From Ruminococcus flavefaciens (GTDB lineage: Bacteria; Bacillota; Clostridia; Oscillospirales; Ruminococcaceae): a stretch of 49,763 nucleotides of DNA. Both the position numbers and the translations under genes were made by a program. The notes beneath the pieces were generated by a model that saw only the letters and a list, made by a program, of their open reading frames with translations, did no database searches and was not told the DNA's origin. Below are positions 25,248 to 33,547 of this stretch, one piece after another (the stretch's first letter is position 1; every line of letters begins with the position of its first letter). The stretch lies in the NCBI GenBank assembly GCA_902762855.1, contig CACWPR010000026.1:1-49763 (forward strand), written 5' to 3'.

Positions 25248-26192
25248 ATGGCAGATGTTATCAAAAAGGCTACCAGAGAGAGCTACGGCGAGGCACTCAG
25301 AGACCTTGCAGAGGAATACAAGGACCTTGTAGTCCTTGATGCAGACCTTGCTGCTGCAACAAAGACCGGTATTTTCAAGAAGGCATATCCGGACCGTTTC
25401 TTCGACTGCGGCATTGCAGAGGCAAACATGATGGGTGTTGCAGCAGGACTTGCAGCCTGCGGAAAGATACCCTTTGCGTCCACATTTGCAATGTTTGCAG
25501 CAGGAAGAGCCTATGAGATAGTCCGCAACTCCATTGGCTATCCCCACCTCAATGTAAAGATAGGAGCAACTCACGCAGGAATCTCAGTAGGAGAGGACGG
25601 AGCAACTCACCAGTGCAACGAGGACATCGCTCTTATGAGGACTATCCCCGGCATGACTATCATCAACCCCTGTGACGACGTAGAGGCAAGAGCTGCCGTA
25701 AAGGCTGCCCTGGACTTCAACGGCCCTGTATATATGCGTTTCGGACGTCTTGCAGTACCGGTGATAAACGATAAGGACACCTACAAGTTCGAGCTTGGCA
25801 AGGGAGTTACCATGAAGGACGGAAATGACGTAACTATCGTAGCTACCGGACTTATGGTAAACGAAGCACTGGAGGCTGCAAAGTCACTGGAGAATGACGG
25901 TATATCCGCAAGAGTAGTGAATATCCACACTATCAAGCCCCTTGACAGGGAGCTCATCTGCAAGTGTGCAAAGGAGACAGGACTGATCGTAACAGCCGAG
26001 GAGCACAGCATCATCGGCGGACTGGGCTCAGCAGTAGCAGAGGCAGTAACAGAGTGCTGCCCTGTGCCTGTAGTGAAGATAGGTGTAAACGATGAATTCG
26101 GCCACTCAGGTCCCGCAGTTGACCTGCTGAAGGAATTCGGACTTTCCGCAGAGAACATTGCAGCCACAGTAAAGAAGGCGCTTAACAAGTAA
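25248..26192 (+). CDS. Transketolase, C-terminal subunit
   Basis: The 314-residue subunit has the pyrimidine-binding domain (VVLDADLAAATKTG, RFFDCGIAEANMMGVAAGLA with the Glu that activates ThDP, FASTFAMFAAGRAYEIVRNS) and the C-terminal transketolase domain (MKDGNDVTIVATGLMVNEAL, EEHSIIGGLGSAVAE). It completes the enzyme with the preceding gene. Length and motif order match archaeal and clostridial split transketolases. Confidence 0.95.
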   Translation: MADVIKKATRESYGEALRDLAEEYKDLVVLDADLAAATKTGIFKKAYPDRFFDCGIAEANMMGVAAGLAACGKIPFASTFAMFAAGRAYEIVRNSIGYPHLNVKIGATHAGISVGEDGATHQCNEDIALMRTIPGMTIINPCDDVEARAAVKAALDFNGPVYMRFGRLAVPVINDKDTYKFELGKGVTMKDGNDVTIVATGLMVNEALEAAKSLENDGISARVVNIHTIKPLDRELICKCAKETGLIVTAEEHSIIGGLGSAVAEAVTECCPVPVVKIGVNDEFGHSGPAVDLLKEFGLSAENIAATVKKALNK

Positions 26193-26237
26193 GGGCAAAG
26201 GCTGTTGTCTTGTCATCAGGCAAATAGATGTTATATC

Positions 26238-26270
26238 AGAGGACTGACGAAATGTCGGTCCTCTTTGTTG
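26238..26270 (+). terminator. Terminator of the transketolase unit
   Basis: AGAGGACTGAC pairs with GTCGGTCCTCT (one G-U pair) around loop GAAAT, followed by TTGTTG. It lies 45 bases after the stop codon. Confidence 0.8.
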
Positions 26271-26314
26271 TATATGCACAAAAATATTTGGCTGAAAAAT
26301 GACTCACTTGGGTA

Positions 26315-26343
26315 TTGTGTATTTTTTTATAGTATGCTACAAT
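26315..26343 (+). promoter_or_regulatory. Promoter of the secreted protein and peptide genes
   Basis: TTGTGT at 26315-26320 and TACAAT at 26338-26343 are 17 bases apart, and TGC directly before TACAAT makes an extended -10. The surrounding DNA is AT-rich. Confidence 0.6.
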
Positions 26344-26391
26344 AAGTATATCCAAATCCCTTATACTTTTATTTAAAAAGGAGTGATCTAT

Positions 26392-27744
26392 ATGAAAAAA
26401 ATGATTAAACGTGCGGCAGCGGCAGCCCTTGCGCTGACTATTGTAGGCGGTGCTTTGCCGGCTGGATTTGGCGGTGCAGACCTGTTTGCTGCTCCTATTG
26501 TGGCTGATGCAGCGGATGAAGTAGGTGTAGGTACAAGGTGGTACATAGGAGATACCATAGATACTGATGCATATTTTGATGTAATGCTGCCTACATATGA
26601 TGGTGTCGATTGTGAGCAGGAATTTGTAAATAAAACGTTTCAATTAGAAAACACAACACTTCCGGAGTGCTGGCCGCTTTATATTAATGAGTATCAAGAA
26701 GGCTCTGAAGGAGTCCAGTTTACAGGTGTTATAGACTGTGTAACTTTAAGCTCTCACTATTATAGAATGGCCTGGGATAATGAAACTGAGAAATTTTGGG
26801 GTAGAGACTCTGACTTTTGGGAGATTGCATTTTATTATGACGGAGAACGTTCCGACGTTAAGGGCATTGAAATAACAGGCGGAAAGGGTACGGAAGAGGA
26901 ACCGTACACGCTTGATATTTTCACAGTTGCAGATATAGATAACAAGGTCACAGGCGCAAGCGTGAGCCTCGACGGAACTATCGGAGTGAATTTCTACTCT
27001 GTATTAAACAGTGATACCGCAAAGGCTGTTCTCAGCGGTCCTAACGGCGATATCGAGATAACAGACCTTGAAAGCACTAAGCAGGATAACGGACAGTACA
27101 AGTTCAGCTACCCTGTTTATTCAGATCAGGCAGCTGAAAAGATAGCTCTCAAATTGTTCGATGCAGACGGCAATCAGCTTGATGTTTATAATTCCGGCGG
27201 CGAGCTTGACGAGGATAAGACTATCGAATTTTCCGTAAACGACTATATCACAGGCTACGAAGCAAGCGAAAACACCAAGCAGAATGACCTTGTTGCAGCT
27301 CTCGACAATTACTGCAAGGCTGCGGATAATTATTTCAACGGCGCAGGCAATACTGTTGAGGGTATCAGCGGTATCAATTACAACAGCGTAAAGGGATATG
27401 CTCCCACTTTATGTGGAAACAAAATGGCTCTTCTGCTCAATGCTGACACTTCTATCCGTATATTCTACAACGGTGATGCCGAGCAGGCTAATCTGAATTA
27501 CGGCGACGCTCTTTTAACTAAGATAACCAAGGGCGAAAAGTCTTATTTCGAGATACCCAATATTTCAGCAGACAAGCTCAGCGAAGAGTTTGTACTTGTT
27601 ATCGGTGATGACGAATTGGAATTCAGCGCATTGTCCTACAGCGTTCTTGCACTGAAAAAGACCACCGACCAGAATCTTTGGAATCTTTCAAAGGCACTCT
27701 GCGTTTACGCAGACGCTGCAAAGGCATATAAGGAAAGCCTGTAA
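26392..27744 (+). CDS. Secreted protein of unknown function
   Basis: From ATG 26392 (AAGGAG eight bases upstream) the product has 450 residues, with a clear signal peptide (MKKMIKRAAAAALALTIVGG, cleavage near ADAAD). Residues about 45-180 are Trp/Tyr-rich and unrecognised. From about 185 the sequence (GASVSLDGTIGVNFYSVL, YKFSYPVYSDQAAEKIALKL, NDLVAALDNYCKAADNYF, SYSVLALKK) resembles a C-terminal region I recall from large clostridial extracellular proteins with leucine-rich repeats; it has no function known to me. The first third is clearly more AT-rich than the rest, which suggests a joined domain. It is likely co-transcribed with the small peptide gene after it. Confidence 0.85.
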   Translation: MKKMIKRAAAAALALTIVGGALPAGFGGADLFAAPIVADAADEVGVGTRWYIGDTIDTDAYFDVMLPTYDGVDCEQEFVNKTFQLENTTLPECWPLYINEYQEGSEGVQFTGVIDCVTLSSHYYRMAWDNETEKFWGRDSDFWEIAFYYDGERSDVKGIEITGGKGTEEEPYTLDIFTVADIDNKVTGASVSLDGTIGVNFYSVLNSDTAKAVLSGPNGDIEITDLESTKQDNGQYKFSYPVYSDQAAEKIALKLFDADGNQLDVYNSGGELDEDKTIEFSVNDYITGYEASENTKQNDLVAALDNYCKAADNYFNGAGNTVEGISGINYNSVKGYAPTLCGNKMALLLNADTSIRIFYNGDAEQANLNYGDALLTKITKGEKSYFEIPNISADKLSEEFVLVIGDDELEFSALSYSVLALKKTTDQNLWNLSKALCVYADAAKAYKESL

Positions 27745-27764
27745 TTTAAGTAAGGAGGATAACA

Positions 27765-27863
27765 ATGAAAGAAAAATATACAGCTCCCGAAGTGGAGATA
27801 ATTGCGTTCGACAACGAGGATGTAATAACTACAAGTAATCAGACTCCCGAACTTGGCGAGTAA
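27765..27863 (+). CDS. 32-residue peptide with EDVITTS motif
   Basis: ATG 27765 has a strong GGAGG seven bases upstream and opens a 32-codon frame ending in TAA followed directly by another stop. The product begins MKEKYTAPEVEIIAFDNEDV and ends ITTSNQTPELGE. It is acidic (nine Asp/Glu, three Lys) with no signal peptide. The Y-x-x-P-E-x-E...F...EDVITTS pattern resembles short orphan peptides I have seen in ruminococcal and other clostridial genomes, but I know no function. It lies 20 bases after the secreted-protein gene and before a strong terminator, so it closes that operon. Confidence 0.7.
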   Translation: MKEKYTAPEVEIIAFDNEDVITTSNQTPELGE

Positions 27864-27876
27864 TAAAGCACATAAA

Positions 27877-27908
27877 ACAGGCAGTCCAAGCGGCTGCCTG
27901 TTGTTTTT
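27877..27908 (+). terminator. Terminator after the peptide gene
   Basis: ACAGGCAG and CTGCCTGT form an 8-bp stem around a nine-base loop, followed by TGTTTTT. It starts 13 bases after the peptide stop codon. Confidence 0.85.
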
Positions 27909-28014
27909 CATTGAGTGCGGAAAATGCCTGTCTGACCGCTGACAGTCTGATGTGTACATCCTGCAAACGGCTAAACATAGACATTTGGTAGGCTTAGAAA
28001 ATATTATAAATCTA

Positions 28015-28043
28015 TTGCAAAATCCGGGGCAATGGTATATAAT
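28015..28043 (+). promoter_or_regulatory. Promoter of the cysteine-synthase-like gene
   Basis: TTGCAA at 28015-28020 and TATAAT at 28038-28043 are separated by 17 bases. The leader to ATG 28082 is about 30 bases and shows no riboswitch-like fold. Confidence 0.8.
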
Positions 28044-28081
28044 AATAATGATATGCTTATTAAAAACAGATAAGGAGAAAT

Positions 28082-29014
28082 ATGATGATATACGAAAATA
28101 TCCTGGAAGCAATGGGACATACTCCTATGATAAAGCTGGCCCGCATGAACAAGCCCGGCAATGCCGACGTGATCGTTAAGTTCGAGGGACTCAATGTAGG
28201 CGGCTCGGTAAAGACACGTACCGCATACAATATGATACTCCACGCAGAAAAGGAGGGTCTCATCAACAAGGACACGATAATCGTCGAGCCTACCAGCGGA
28301 AATCAGGGCATAGGCCTTGCACTTGTGGGAGCAGTCAGAGGCTACAGGACTATAATAATCATGCCGGACTCCGTAAGTGAGGAGCGCAGAAAGCTGGTCC
28401 GCCATTACGGTGCCGAGGTAATACTCATCCACGACGACGGAGACATCGGAAAGTGCATCGAGGAGTGCCTGAATACAGCCCTCAGAATGGCTGCCGAGGA
28501 CCCCAACGTCTTTGTACCTCAGCAGTTTGCCAACCCCAATAACACCAACGCTCACAAGTACCACACCGCCCTGGAGATACTTGAGCAGACAGCAGTGAAG
28601 ATAGACGGCTTCTGCTCCGGCATCGGCACAGGCGGTACAATAACAGGTATAGGCGAGGCCCTGAAGGCCCAGTATCCTGACATAGAGATATGGGCAGTTG
28701 AGCCGGAGAACGCAGCGATACTTGCAGGCGGCACCATAGGCACACACCTCCAGATGGGCATAGGCGACGGCATAATCCCTCCCATACTGAACAAGGAGAT
28801 ATACGACAATATCTACATCGTCACAGACGAGGAGGCTATCCAGACAGCCAAGGACCTTGCCGCAAAGGAGGGCATAATGTGTGGTATATCCAGCGGAACG
28901 AATGTAGCTGCCGCCCTTAAACTGGCAGAAAAGCTGGGTCCCGGAAAAACAGTGGTGACAATACTTCCAGACACTGCCGAAAGGTACTTCTCCACACCGC
29001 TCTTTGACGAGTGA
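28082..29014 (+). CDS. cysK: Cysteine synthase-like PLP enzyme
   Basis: The 310-residue product is a fold-type II PLP enzyme of the O-acetylserine sulfhydrylase group. The PLP lysine is in GGSVKTRTAYNM (usually SVKDR; here Lys-Thr). PTSGNQGIGLA matches the substrate loop, SGIGTGGTITGIGE the phosphate-binding loop, and ISSGTN the ring-contacting Ser. CysK makes cysteine from O-acetylserine and sulfide; cystathionine beta-synthase-like or other beta-replacement activity cannot be excluded given the Asp-to-Thr change. ATG 28082 and 28085 are both possible starts (AAGGAG upstream). The CPBP-like gene follows closely. Confidence 0.88.
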   Translation: MMIYENILEAMGHTPMIKLARMNKPGNADVIVKFEGLNVGGSVKTRTAYNMILHAEKEGLINKDTIIVEPTSGNQGIGLALVGAVRGYRTIIIMPDSVSEERRKLVRHYGAEVILIHDDGDIGKCIEECLNTALRMAAEDPNVFVPQQFANPNNTNAHKYHTALEILEQTAVKIDGFCSGIGTGGTITGIGEALKAQYPDIEIWAVEPENAAILAGGTIGTHLQMGIGDGIIPPILNKEIYDNIYIVTDEEAIQTAKDLAAKEGIMCGISSGTNVAAALKLAEKLGPGKTVVTILPDTAERYFSTPLFDE

Positions 29015-29037
29015 GACATGAATGGGGGACGGGGAAA

Positions 29038-29754
29038 ATGAATAAGAAATATCTTCCTGTATTCCTGCCGGTACGCTCAGTGATTTTCCTGCTGATATTT
29101 GTACTTGGTTCAGTGATGACCGGCAGGGACATAGACCACATAAGCAACTGCTGGTCCATAGCAGCTACACTTGTGAATGTGGGGACCGTACTTCTGCTGG
29201 TATTTCTTGCAAGAAAGTGCGGCTTCAATTACCGGGAGCTGATAAACTATCAGAAGGGCCGGACAAGAGCAAAGCAGGTCATCATTGTGACCGCAGTGGT
29301 ACTCCTTATGGGAATGGGCGGGATGTTCCTTGCAGGCTTTCTGTGCTACGGAGTCATGCCCTATCTTGCGCCTATGATGATAGCGCCGATACCTGTAGTA
29401 CTTGCTGTGATAAACATACCGCTCCTTCCGGTGACAACAGCCCTTGCAGAGGACGGCCTGTATTTAGGCTGTGGAGTTGACAAGATAAAGAACAAGTACG
29501 CAGCAATACTGATACCGGCATTTTTCTTTGCATTGCAGCACTGCTTCATCCCGACGATATTTGAGGCAAGGTACATACTGTATAGATTTCTGTCGTTCCT
29601 GCCTCTGACTATATGGCTTTGCTGGTATTATCACAAGGAACGTGACCCGCTTCCTATAATGATAGGTCACGCAGTCATAGATGTGGCAACGGTGATGCAG
29701 ATAGCTGCCACATCAGCGATACCCGGATTTTACGATAAAATGTGCGGAAATTAA
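29038..29754 (+). CDS. CPBP-family intramembrane protein
   Basis: The 238-residue product has about seven hydrophobic segments. The CPBP (Abi/Rce1) motifs appear as AEDGLYLG where the family has EExxxR, then FFFALQHCF (Phe-x-x-x-His) and IMIGHAVIDVA (His-x-x-x-Asp/Asn). The family includes CAAX-type proteases and bacteriocin-immunity proteins. The second Glu and the Arg are not conserved, so activity is uncertain. ATG 29038 with a G-rich site upstream is preferred; a GTG at 29011 overlaps the previous stop. It ends before a strong bidirectional hairpin. Confidence 0.75.
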   Translation: MNKKYLPVFLPVRSVIFLLIFVLGSVMTGRDIDHISNCWSIAATLVNVGTVLLLVFLARKCGFNYRELINYQKGRTRAKQVIIVTAVVLLMGMGGMFLAGFLCYGVMPYLAPMMIAPIPVVLAVINIPLLPVTTALAEDGLYLGCGVDKIKNKYAAILIPAFFFALQHCFIPTIFEARYILYRFLSFLPLTIWLCWYYHKERDPLPIMIGHAVIDVATVMQIAATSAIPGFYDKMCGN

Positions 29755-29755
29755 A

Positions 29756-29783
29756 ATATGCCCCGGAGCAGAAGCTCCGGGGC
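29756..29783. terminator. Bidirectional terminator hairpin
   Basis: A perfect 10-bp stem GCCCCGGAGC/GCTCCGGGGC with loop AGAA lies between the convergent CPBP-like and alpha-galactosidase genes. The better T-rich flank is on the minus side (CATATTTTAA when read leftward). Confidence 0.75.
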
Positions 29784-29801
29784 AGTTATCATATACGGGA
29801 G

Positions 29802-31439
29802 TTATATCCTGTACTGGGCATTATAGACCTTTTCGCCCAGCATAAATCTAATTTTCAGCAGTTTTTCAGTAGTTTCCGCAGAGATTATCTCAGCGTCCCG
29901 GAGCTTCATGATACCGCTTAGCAGCCGGAGCTGTTCAGAGGTGTACTCCGCAGCGTTGTCTGAGTTGAACAGCACACCGCCGGTCATGGCATTTATCTCA
30001 GCCAGGCACTTTTTCTGGGGAGCTGTCAGTGAGGTATTATCCGAGCGGAGGATGAAAACGTCGGGGTCGTTGTAGAAGAAGCGTCCATTGAGCTGACGGC
30101 GGAAAACTGAATTGAGGATAGTGTTCCTTGTGCTTACTCTTTCACGGTGGAGGAGCCTCATATGGGGCTTGTCGTTCCAGTCAAGGCTGACGTCGCAGCC
30201 TATGCGGCAGTAGTCAACATAGCCGAAGGCAGATGCCAGAGGAACTCCGCAGCCCAGAATAAGGGCGTCTCCGGCGAATTCCCGGAGCATGGCCATAGCG
30301 TCGGCCATTATCATTCCACGGGTCTTGTCCGGTCTGGGAACGATACAGGCGGCATAGAGAAAGTCCAGCTTCAGCAGGCCGAAGCCCCACTCATTGACCA
30401 CAGTATTGAACACATTCCTGAGGTGCTCCCGGAAATCCTGATTGTAGATGTCCAGAGCATAGAAGCCGCTCCAGTTGGAGCCACCCTTGACGTAATTCCC
30501 CTCATCGTCAGTGACAAGCCAGTCCTTGTGCAGAGCGAACAGTTCAGACTTCTCCTCACATACCAGGGGAGCCAGCCACAGTCCGGGGACCATGTCCTTG
30601 CTGCGGATGTCACCGGCAGTTTTTTTCATACCCTCCGGGAACTTTTCACTGTCAACGGAGAGCCAGTCGCCAACGGCTGTCTGATAGCCGTCGTCTATCT
30701 GGAAAATATCCGCCTTGAACTTCTGACCGGCCAGTCCCTCCAGGTCCTGAGCGATGATGCTGTCGCTGATGTTCTGATAGTGGCGGTACCAGCTCGTATA
30801 GCCGAAAACCGGCTTCACATCCGGGCGGAGTTTTGTTCCGAGAGCCTCGGCCCAGCGGTCAAACACTTCCTTTTCGCTGCCCTCAGTAATGATGAGGTCT
30901 ATACCGCTGTAGTCTCCGCATAGCTCAAGTCCGGAGCAGTCCTTGGTAACGGTGATGATATTTCCGGCTGTGTCAGTGGCTATTTTAGTGAATCCGGACT
31001 TCTCGCTGAGAGAGCCGATAAAGCAGAAGAACTCTCCGGTACGCACATAGCCGTAGGACCAGCCATGGAGCTGCCCCTCATGGCCGTAGCTGGTGAAGTC
31101 GTAGTCGCCGTAGCGGTTGAGTGCCCACTTCTCTATAGTTTTTGCAGGAACTCTTTCCAGACTGTGCATACGTCCGTTAGTGCGGTGCTCGACGCTGTCC
31201 GTCCAGGACTGGTAGCCGTTGAGAAATATCCTGTCCTGGTCTGAGAAATCGTGTTCAAAAACGGCACTTAGCTGTCTGAGCGTGACAGGTCTGCCGGACC
31301 TTATGTCAGCGGAGAAGAAGTCGCCGGTGGTGTGGATGTCAAGGCTGAACCCCTCCGAGCTTACAGAGCGGCAGGTGGTGACAGAGAACAGCTCGTCGCC
31401 GTCCTCGAAAGAAAGGTGTACCTGTTTGAGCTTAAGCAT
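29802..31439 (-). CDS. Alpha-galactosidase, GH36
   Basis: The 545-residue product has the GH36 layout: an N-terminal beta domain (to about 190), a barrel (GYTSWYRHYQNIS, FQIDDGYQTAVGDW, GLWLAPLVCEEKSELF) and a C-terminal beta domain. The nucleophile Asp is in LLKLDFLYAA (about residue 356), and the acid/base Asp in CRIGCDVSLDW (about 415). There is no signal peptide, so it acts in the cytosol on imported alpha-galactosides. It is shorter than typical 700-residue GH36 enzymes, closer to the compact clostridial form. Its start overlaps the end of the symporter gene by eight bases; both belong to the tetR operon. Confidence 0.9.
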   Translation of the reverse strand: MLKLKQVHLSFEDGDELFSVTTCRSVSSEGFSLDIHTTGDFFSADIRSGRPVTLRQLSAVFEHDFSDQDRIFLNGYQSWTDSVEHRTNGRMHSLERVPAKTIEKWALNRYGDYDFTSYGHEGQLHGWSYGYVRTGEFFCFIGSLSEKSGFTKIATDTAGNIITVTKDCSGLELCGDYSGIDLIITEGSEKEVFDRWAEALGTKLRPDVKPVFGYTSWYRHYQNISDSIIAQDLEGLAGQKFKADIFQIDDGYQTAVGDWLSVDSEKFPEGMKKTAGDIRSKDMVPGLWLAPLVCEEKSELFALHKDWLVTDDEGNYVKGGSNWSGFYALDIYNQDFREHLRNVFNTVVNEWGFGLLKLDFLYAACIVPRPDKTRGMIMADAMAMLREFAGDALILGCGVPLASAFGYVDYCRIGCDVSLDWNDKPHMRLLHRERVSTRNTILNSVFRRQLNGRFFYNDPDVFILRSDNTSLTAPQKKCLAEINAMTGGVLFNSDNAAEYTSEQLRLLSGIMKLRDAEIISAETTEKLLKIRFMLGEKVYNAQYRI

Positions 31440-32802
31440 TATTATCCTCCTTATTGCTTTCGATGCGTGAGAGTACCTGTGACTCGTTATATTTCAGGAA
31501 AACGATGCCTCCCAGCAGACAGAGCACAGCGGCGATAACAGCAGTGAGCCTGTATCCGAGACCGGAGCTCTTGCCGATAGTGGCGACACTTGTGAAGATG
31601 AGCATAGCCACGGACTGTCCCAGTTTGAAGGCAAATGTGCGGGCGGCGTAGAACATACCCTGACGGTTCTCGCCGGTGTCGAGTTTGTCAGATTCAGCGA
31701 TGTCAGCCACAACAGCCTGTGGGAGGATGCCGAGGATAGCCATTGGAAGGGCGGCAAGCACGGCGATGATGACTCCGTAGGCCAGTGAGGGGATACCGGT
31801 CTTTCCGGCGAAGGCAGTCACCAGGAAGGTGAGCGAGAAGAAAATGAATGCAAAGGCAACTGGCTTTTTCTTGCCCGTCTTTTTTGAGATGATATTCACC
31901 GGGACGTAGAAGCAGAGGGAGACCACAGACATGATGATGAAAAGCATGGTGGACATAGACTCTTTCAGCCCCATGAGTTCAGTGACGTAGAACAGCAGGC
32001 CGGTCTGGAAGAGGGTAAGGGCTATCCAATAGAGGATGTCCGAGGCAACGAAGGTCCTGAACTGCTTGTTCCGGAAGGTGGATGCCAGTGAGCTGAAAGC
32101 AGACGATTCGCTGGGAGTAGTATCAGCGTATTTGTTCTCGTCTATGAGAAATGCGGGGACGAGCATACACACCACAGCAACGGCGGCGATAATTGCGATA
32201 GAGATGCGGTAGCTGCCTGCGTATCCGGCAGTGCTGCGGAGCATACCTGCCATGACCGGCACCACATAGGCAATAGCAGTACCGAAGAAGTAGGTTATGG
32301 AAATAAAAGTGGAAAGATTTATCCTTGACTCCTGAGTGCTACCCAGTTCGGGGATGAGGGCATTATAGGGAGTGCAGTAGCAGGTCATGCAGAGGTAGAA
32401 AAGCATGGCACAGAAGAAAAGAGTTACGGAATTGAGTGTGCTCTCGCCGTTCACAGGTGAAATGAACATGAGGACGGTCACAACACCGAAGGGTATAGCG
32501 GCATAGCGCATAAATGGGATGCGCCGTCCCAGCTTATGCCGGAGCCTGTCAGAGCGGCCGGCGATGAGAGGGTCAGTGAAGGCATCGAAAAGCCTTCCCA
32601 CAGCGGAGATTATTCCGATGACGGTGAGTCCGATGAACTTGCCCTGAGTGATAAAGAGCTGCTGCCCGTCGCTGAGGGCCTCTTCGCCGGGGAGGTAGAA
32701 AAATACCAGGAGATTGGTCACTATGCCGGAAAGCATGGACCAGCCGAGCTGACCGACGGCAAATATCCAGAGTATCTTATTGGAAGCAGTCTTTTTCTCC
32801 AT
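31432..32802 (-). CDS. GPH-family sugar:cation symporter (MelB-like)
   Basis: The 456-residue product has about twelve membrane helices. The family motif is seen as LFDAFTDPLIAGRSDRLRHKLGRRIPF (given here in part by its key residues D-A-F-T-D-P and G-R-R), matching glycoside-pentoside-hexuronide:cation symporters such as MelB. With the GH36 enzyme downstream, melibiose or raffinose-type galactosides are the likely substrate (inferred). It starts three bases after the tetR stop and overlaps the alpha-galactosidase start, so the three genes are coupled. GGAGT lies upstream of the ATG. Confidence 0.9.
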   Translation of the reverse strand: MEKKTASNKILWIFAVGQLGWSMLSGIVTNLLVFFYLPGEEALSDGQQLFITQGKFIGLTVIGIISAVGRLFDAFTDPLIAGRSDRLRHKLGRRIPFMRYAAIPFGVVTVLMFISPVNGESTLNSVTLFFCAMLFYLCMTCYCTPYNALIPELGSTQESRINLSTFISITYFFGTAIAYVVPVMAGMLRSTAGYAGSYRISIAIIAAVAVVCMLVPAFLIDENKYADTTPSESSAFSSLASTFRNKQFRTFVASDILYWIALTLFQTGLLFYVTELMGLKESMSTMLFIIMSVVSLCFYVPVNIISKKTGKKKPVAFAFIFFSLTFLVTAFAGKTGIPSLAYGVIIAVLAALPMAILGILPQAVVADIAESDKLDTGENRQGMFYAARTFAFKLGQSVAMLIFTSVATIGKSSGLGYRLTAVIAAVLCLLGGIVFLKYNESQVLSRIESNKEDNNA

Positions 32803-32805
32803 AGT

Positions 32806-33453
32806 TTACTCCTTTCGCAGGTAGCAGACGGCCGCCTCGATGAGCATCTCCATTTCCTTTTCGCCGGCGGAGAAGTCGTCGGAGGGCAGGAGCTCGCCCA
32901 GGATGAGTTTCTTGCCCAGTTCCATAAGGGCATGAGCGTATGAGCGGTAGAAAAGGCGGAAGTCGATGTCGTCCCGGACGGTGCCGTCAGCGAGGCCGGT
33001 AACGAAGGCTCTCTCCACAACGGGGTAGAAGTCGATGACGGACTGGTCGTACTCCTTCAGCTCCTCTTTGGGGACTCTGTCACGGATGATGATGAGGTCG
33101 AATTCACTGAGTAGCTTCATGAAGCCTGGGTGAGCCTCATAGAGCACCAGGAACATCCTCATGAGGTCGGTGAGCTGTTTAAGGCCGGACTGCCTGAGGA
33201 AAACCTCAGACTCGAATACGCCGCTGAACATTTTTTTCAGTTCGTTCCACATATAGGTCATAGCGGCGATGGTCATGCCGGTCTTAGTGCCGAAGTAGCG
33301 GTAGAGAGTAGCCACTCCGATGTCGCTTTCCTCAGCAATATCGGTCATTTTGACGTTGTCGATGCCACGCTCGATGAAGAGCTGGGCGCTGACCTCCACT
33401 GCCTTGTCGAAGCGTTTGCTTTTAAGTTTTTCCTGAGAAAATTCGTATTCCAC
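32806..33453 (-). CDS. TetR-family transcriptional regulator
   Basis: The 215-residue product has an N-terminal TetR helix-turn-helix (about 15-62: AQLFIERGIDNVKMTDIAEE, VATLYRYFGTKTGM) and a helical ligand domain. The start is GTG 33453 with GGAGG seven bases upstream. It heads the operon tetR - symporter - alpha-galactosidase. The divergent promoter region it faces is a long palindrome covering both -10 elements, so it almost certainly represses itself and the gene at 33548. The inducer is unknown; a sugar or its product is likely. Confidence 0.92.
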   Translation of the reverse strand: MEYEFSQEKLKSKRFDKAVEVSAQLFIERGIDNVKMTDIAEESDIGVATLYRYFGTKTGMTIAAMTYMWNELKKMFSGVFESEVFLRQSGLKQLTDLMRMFLVLYEAHPGFMKLLSEFDLIIIRDRVPKEELKEYDQSVIDFYPVVERAFVTGLADGTVRDDIDFRLFYRSYAHALMELGKKLILGELLPSDDFSAGEKEMEMLIEAAVCYLRKE

Positions 33454-33529
33454 TTGACAATCCTCCTTTTTTATGATAGACTATATATCAACTGATAGAT
33501 AGTCTATCATATTTTTTGCGATTTGTCAA
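33454..33529. promoter_or_regulatory. Mirror-symmetric divergent promoters with palindromic operator
   Basis: Rightward: TTGACA 33454-33459, 17 bases, TAGACT 33477-33482. Leftward: the identical pair TTGACA (33529-33524), 17 bases, TAGACT (33506-33501). Between and over them, arms ATGATAGACTAT (33473-33484) and ATAGTCTATCAT (33499-33510) are perfect inverted repeats, and TATCA-AC-TGATA fills the centre. Promoters and palindrome share the same centre, 33491.5. A TetR dimer or pair of dimers here would shut both promoters at once. Confidence 0.88.
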
Positions 33530-33547
33530 GAGTCTGGAGGTATTTTT

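Noticed and set aside
30147-30923. 258-codon frame antisense to the alpha-galactosidase
   Set aside because: It overlaps catalytic motifs of a certain gene and shows no protein-like features of its own.
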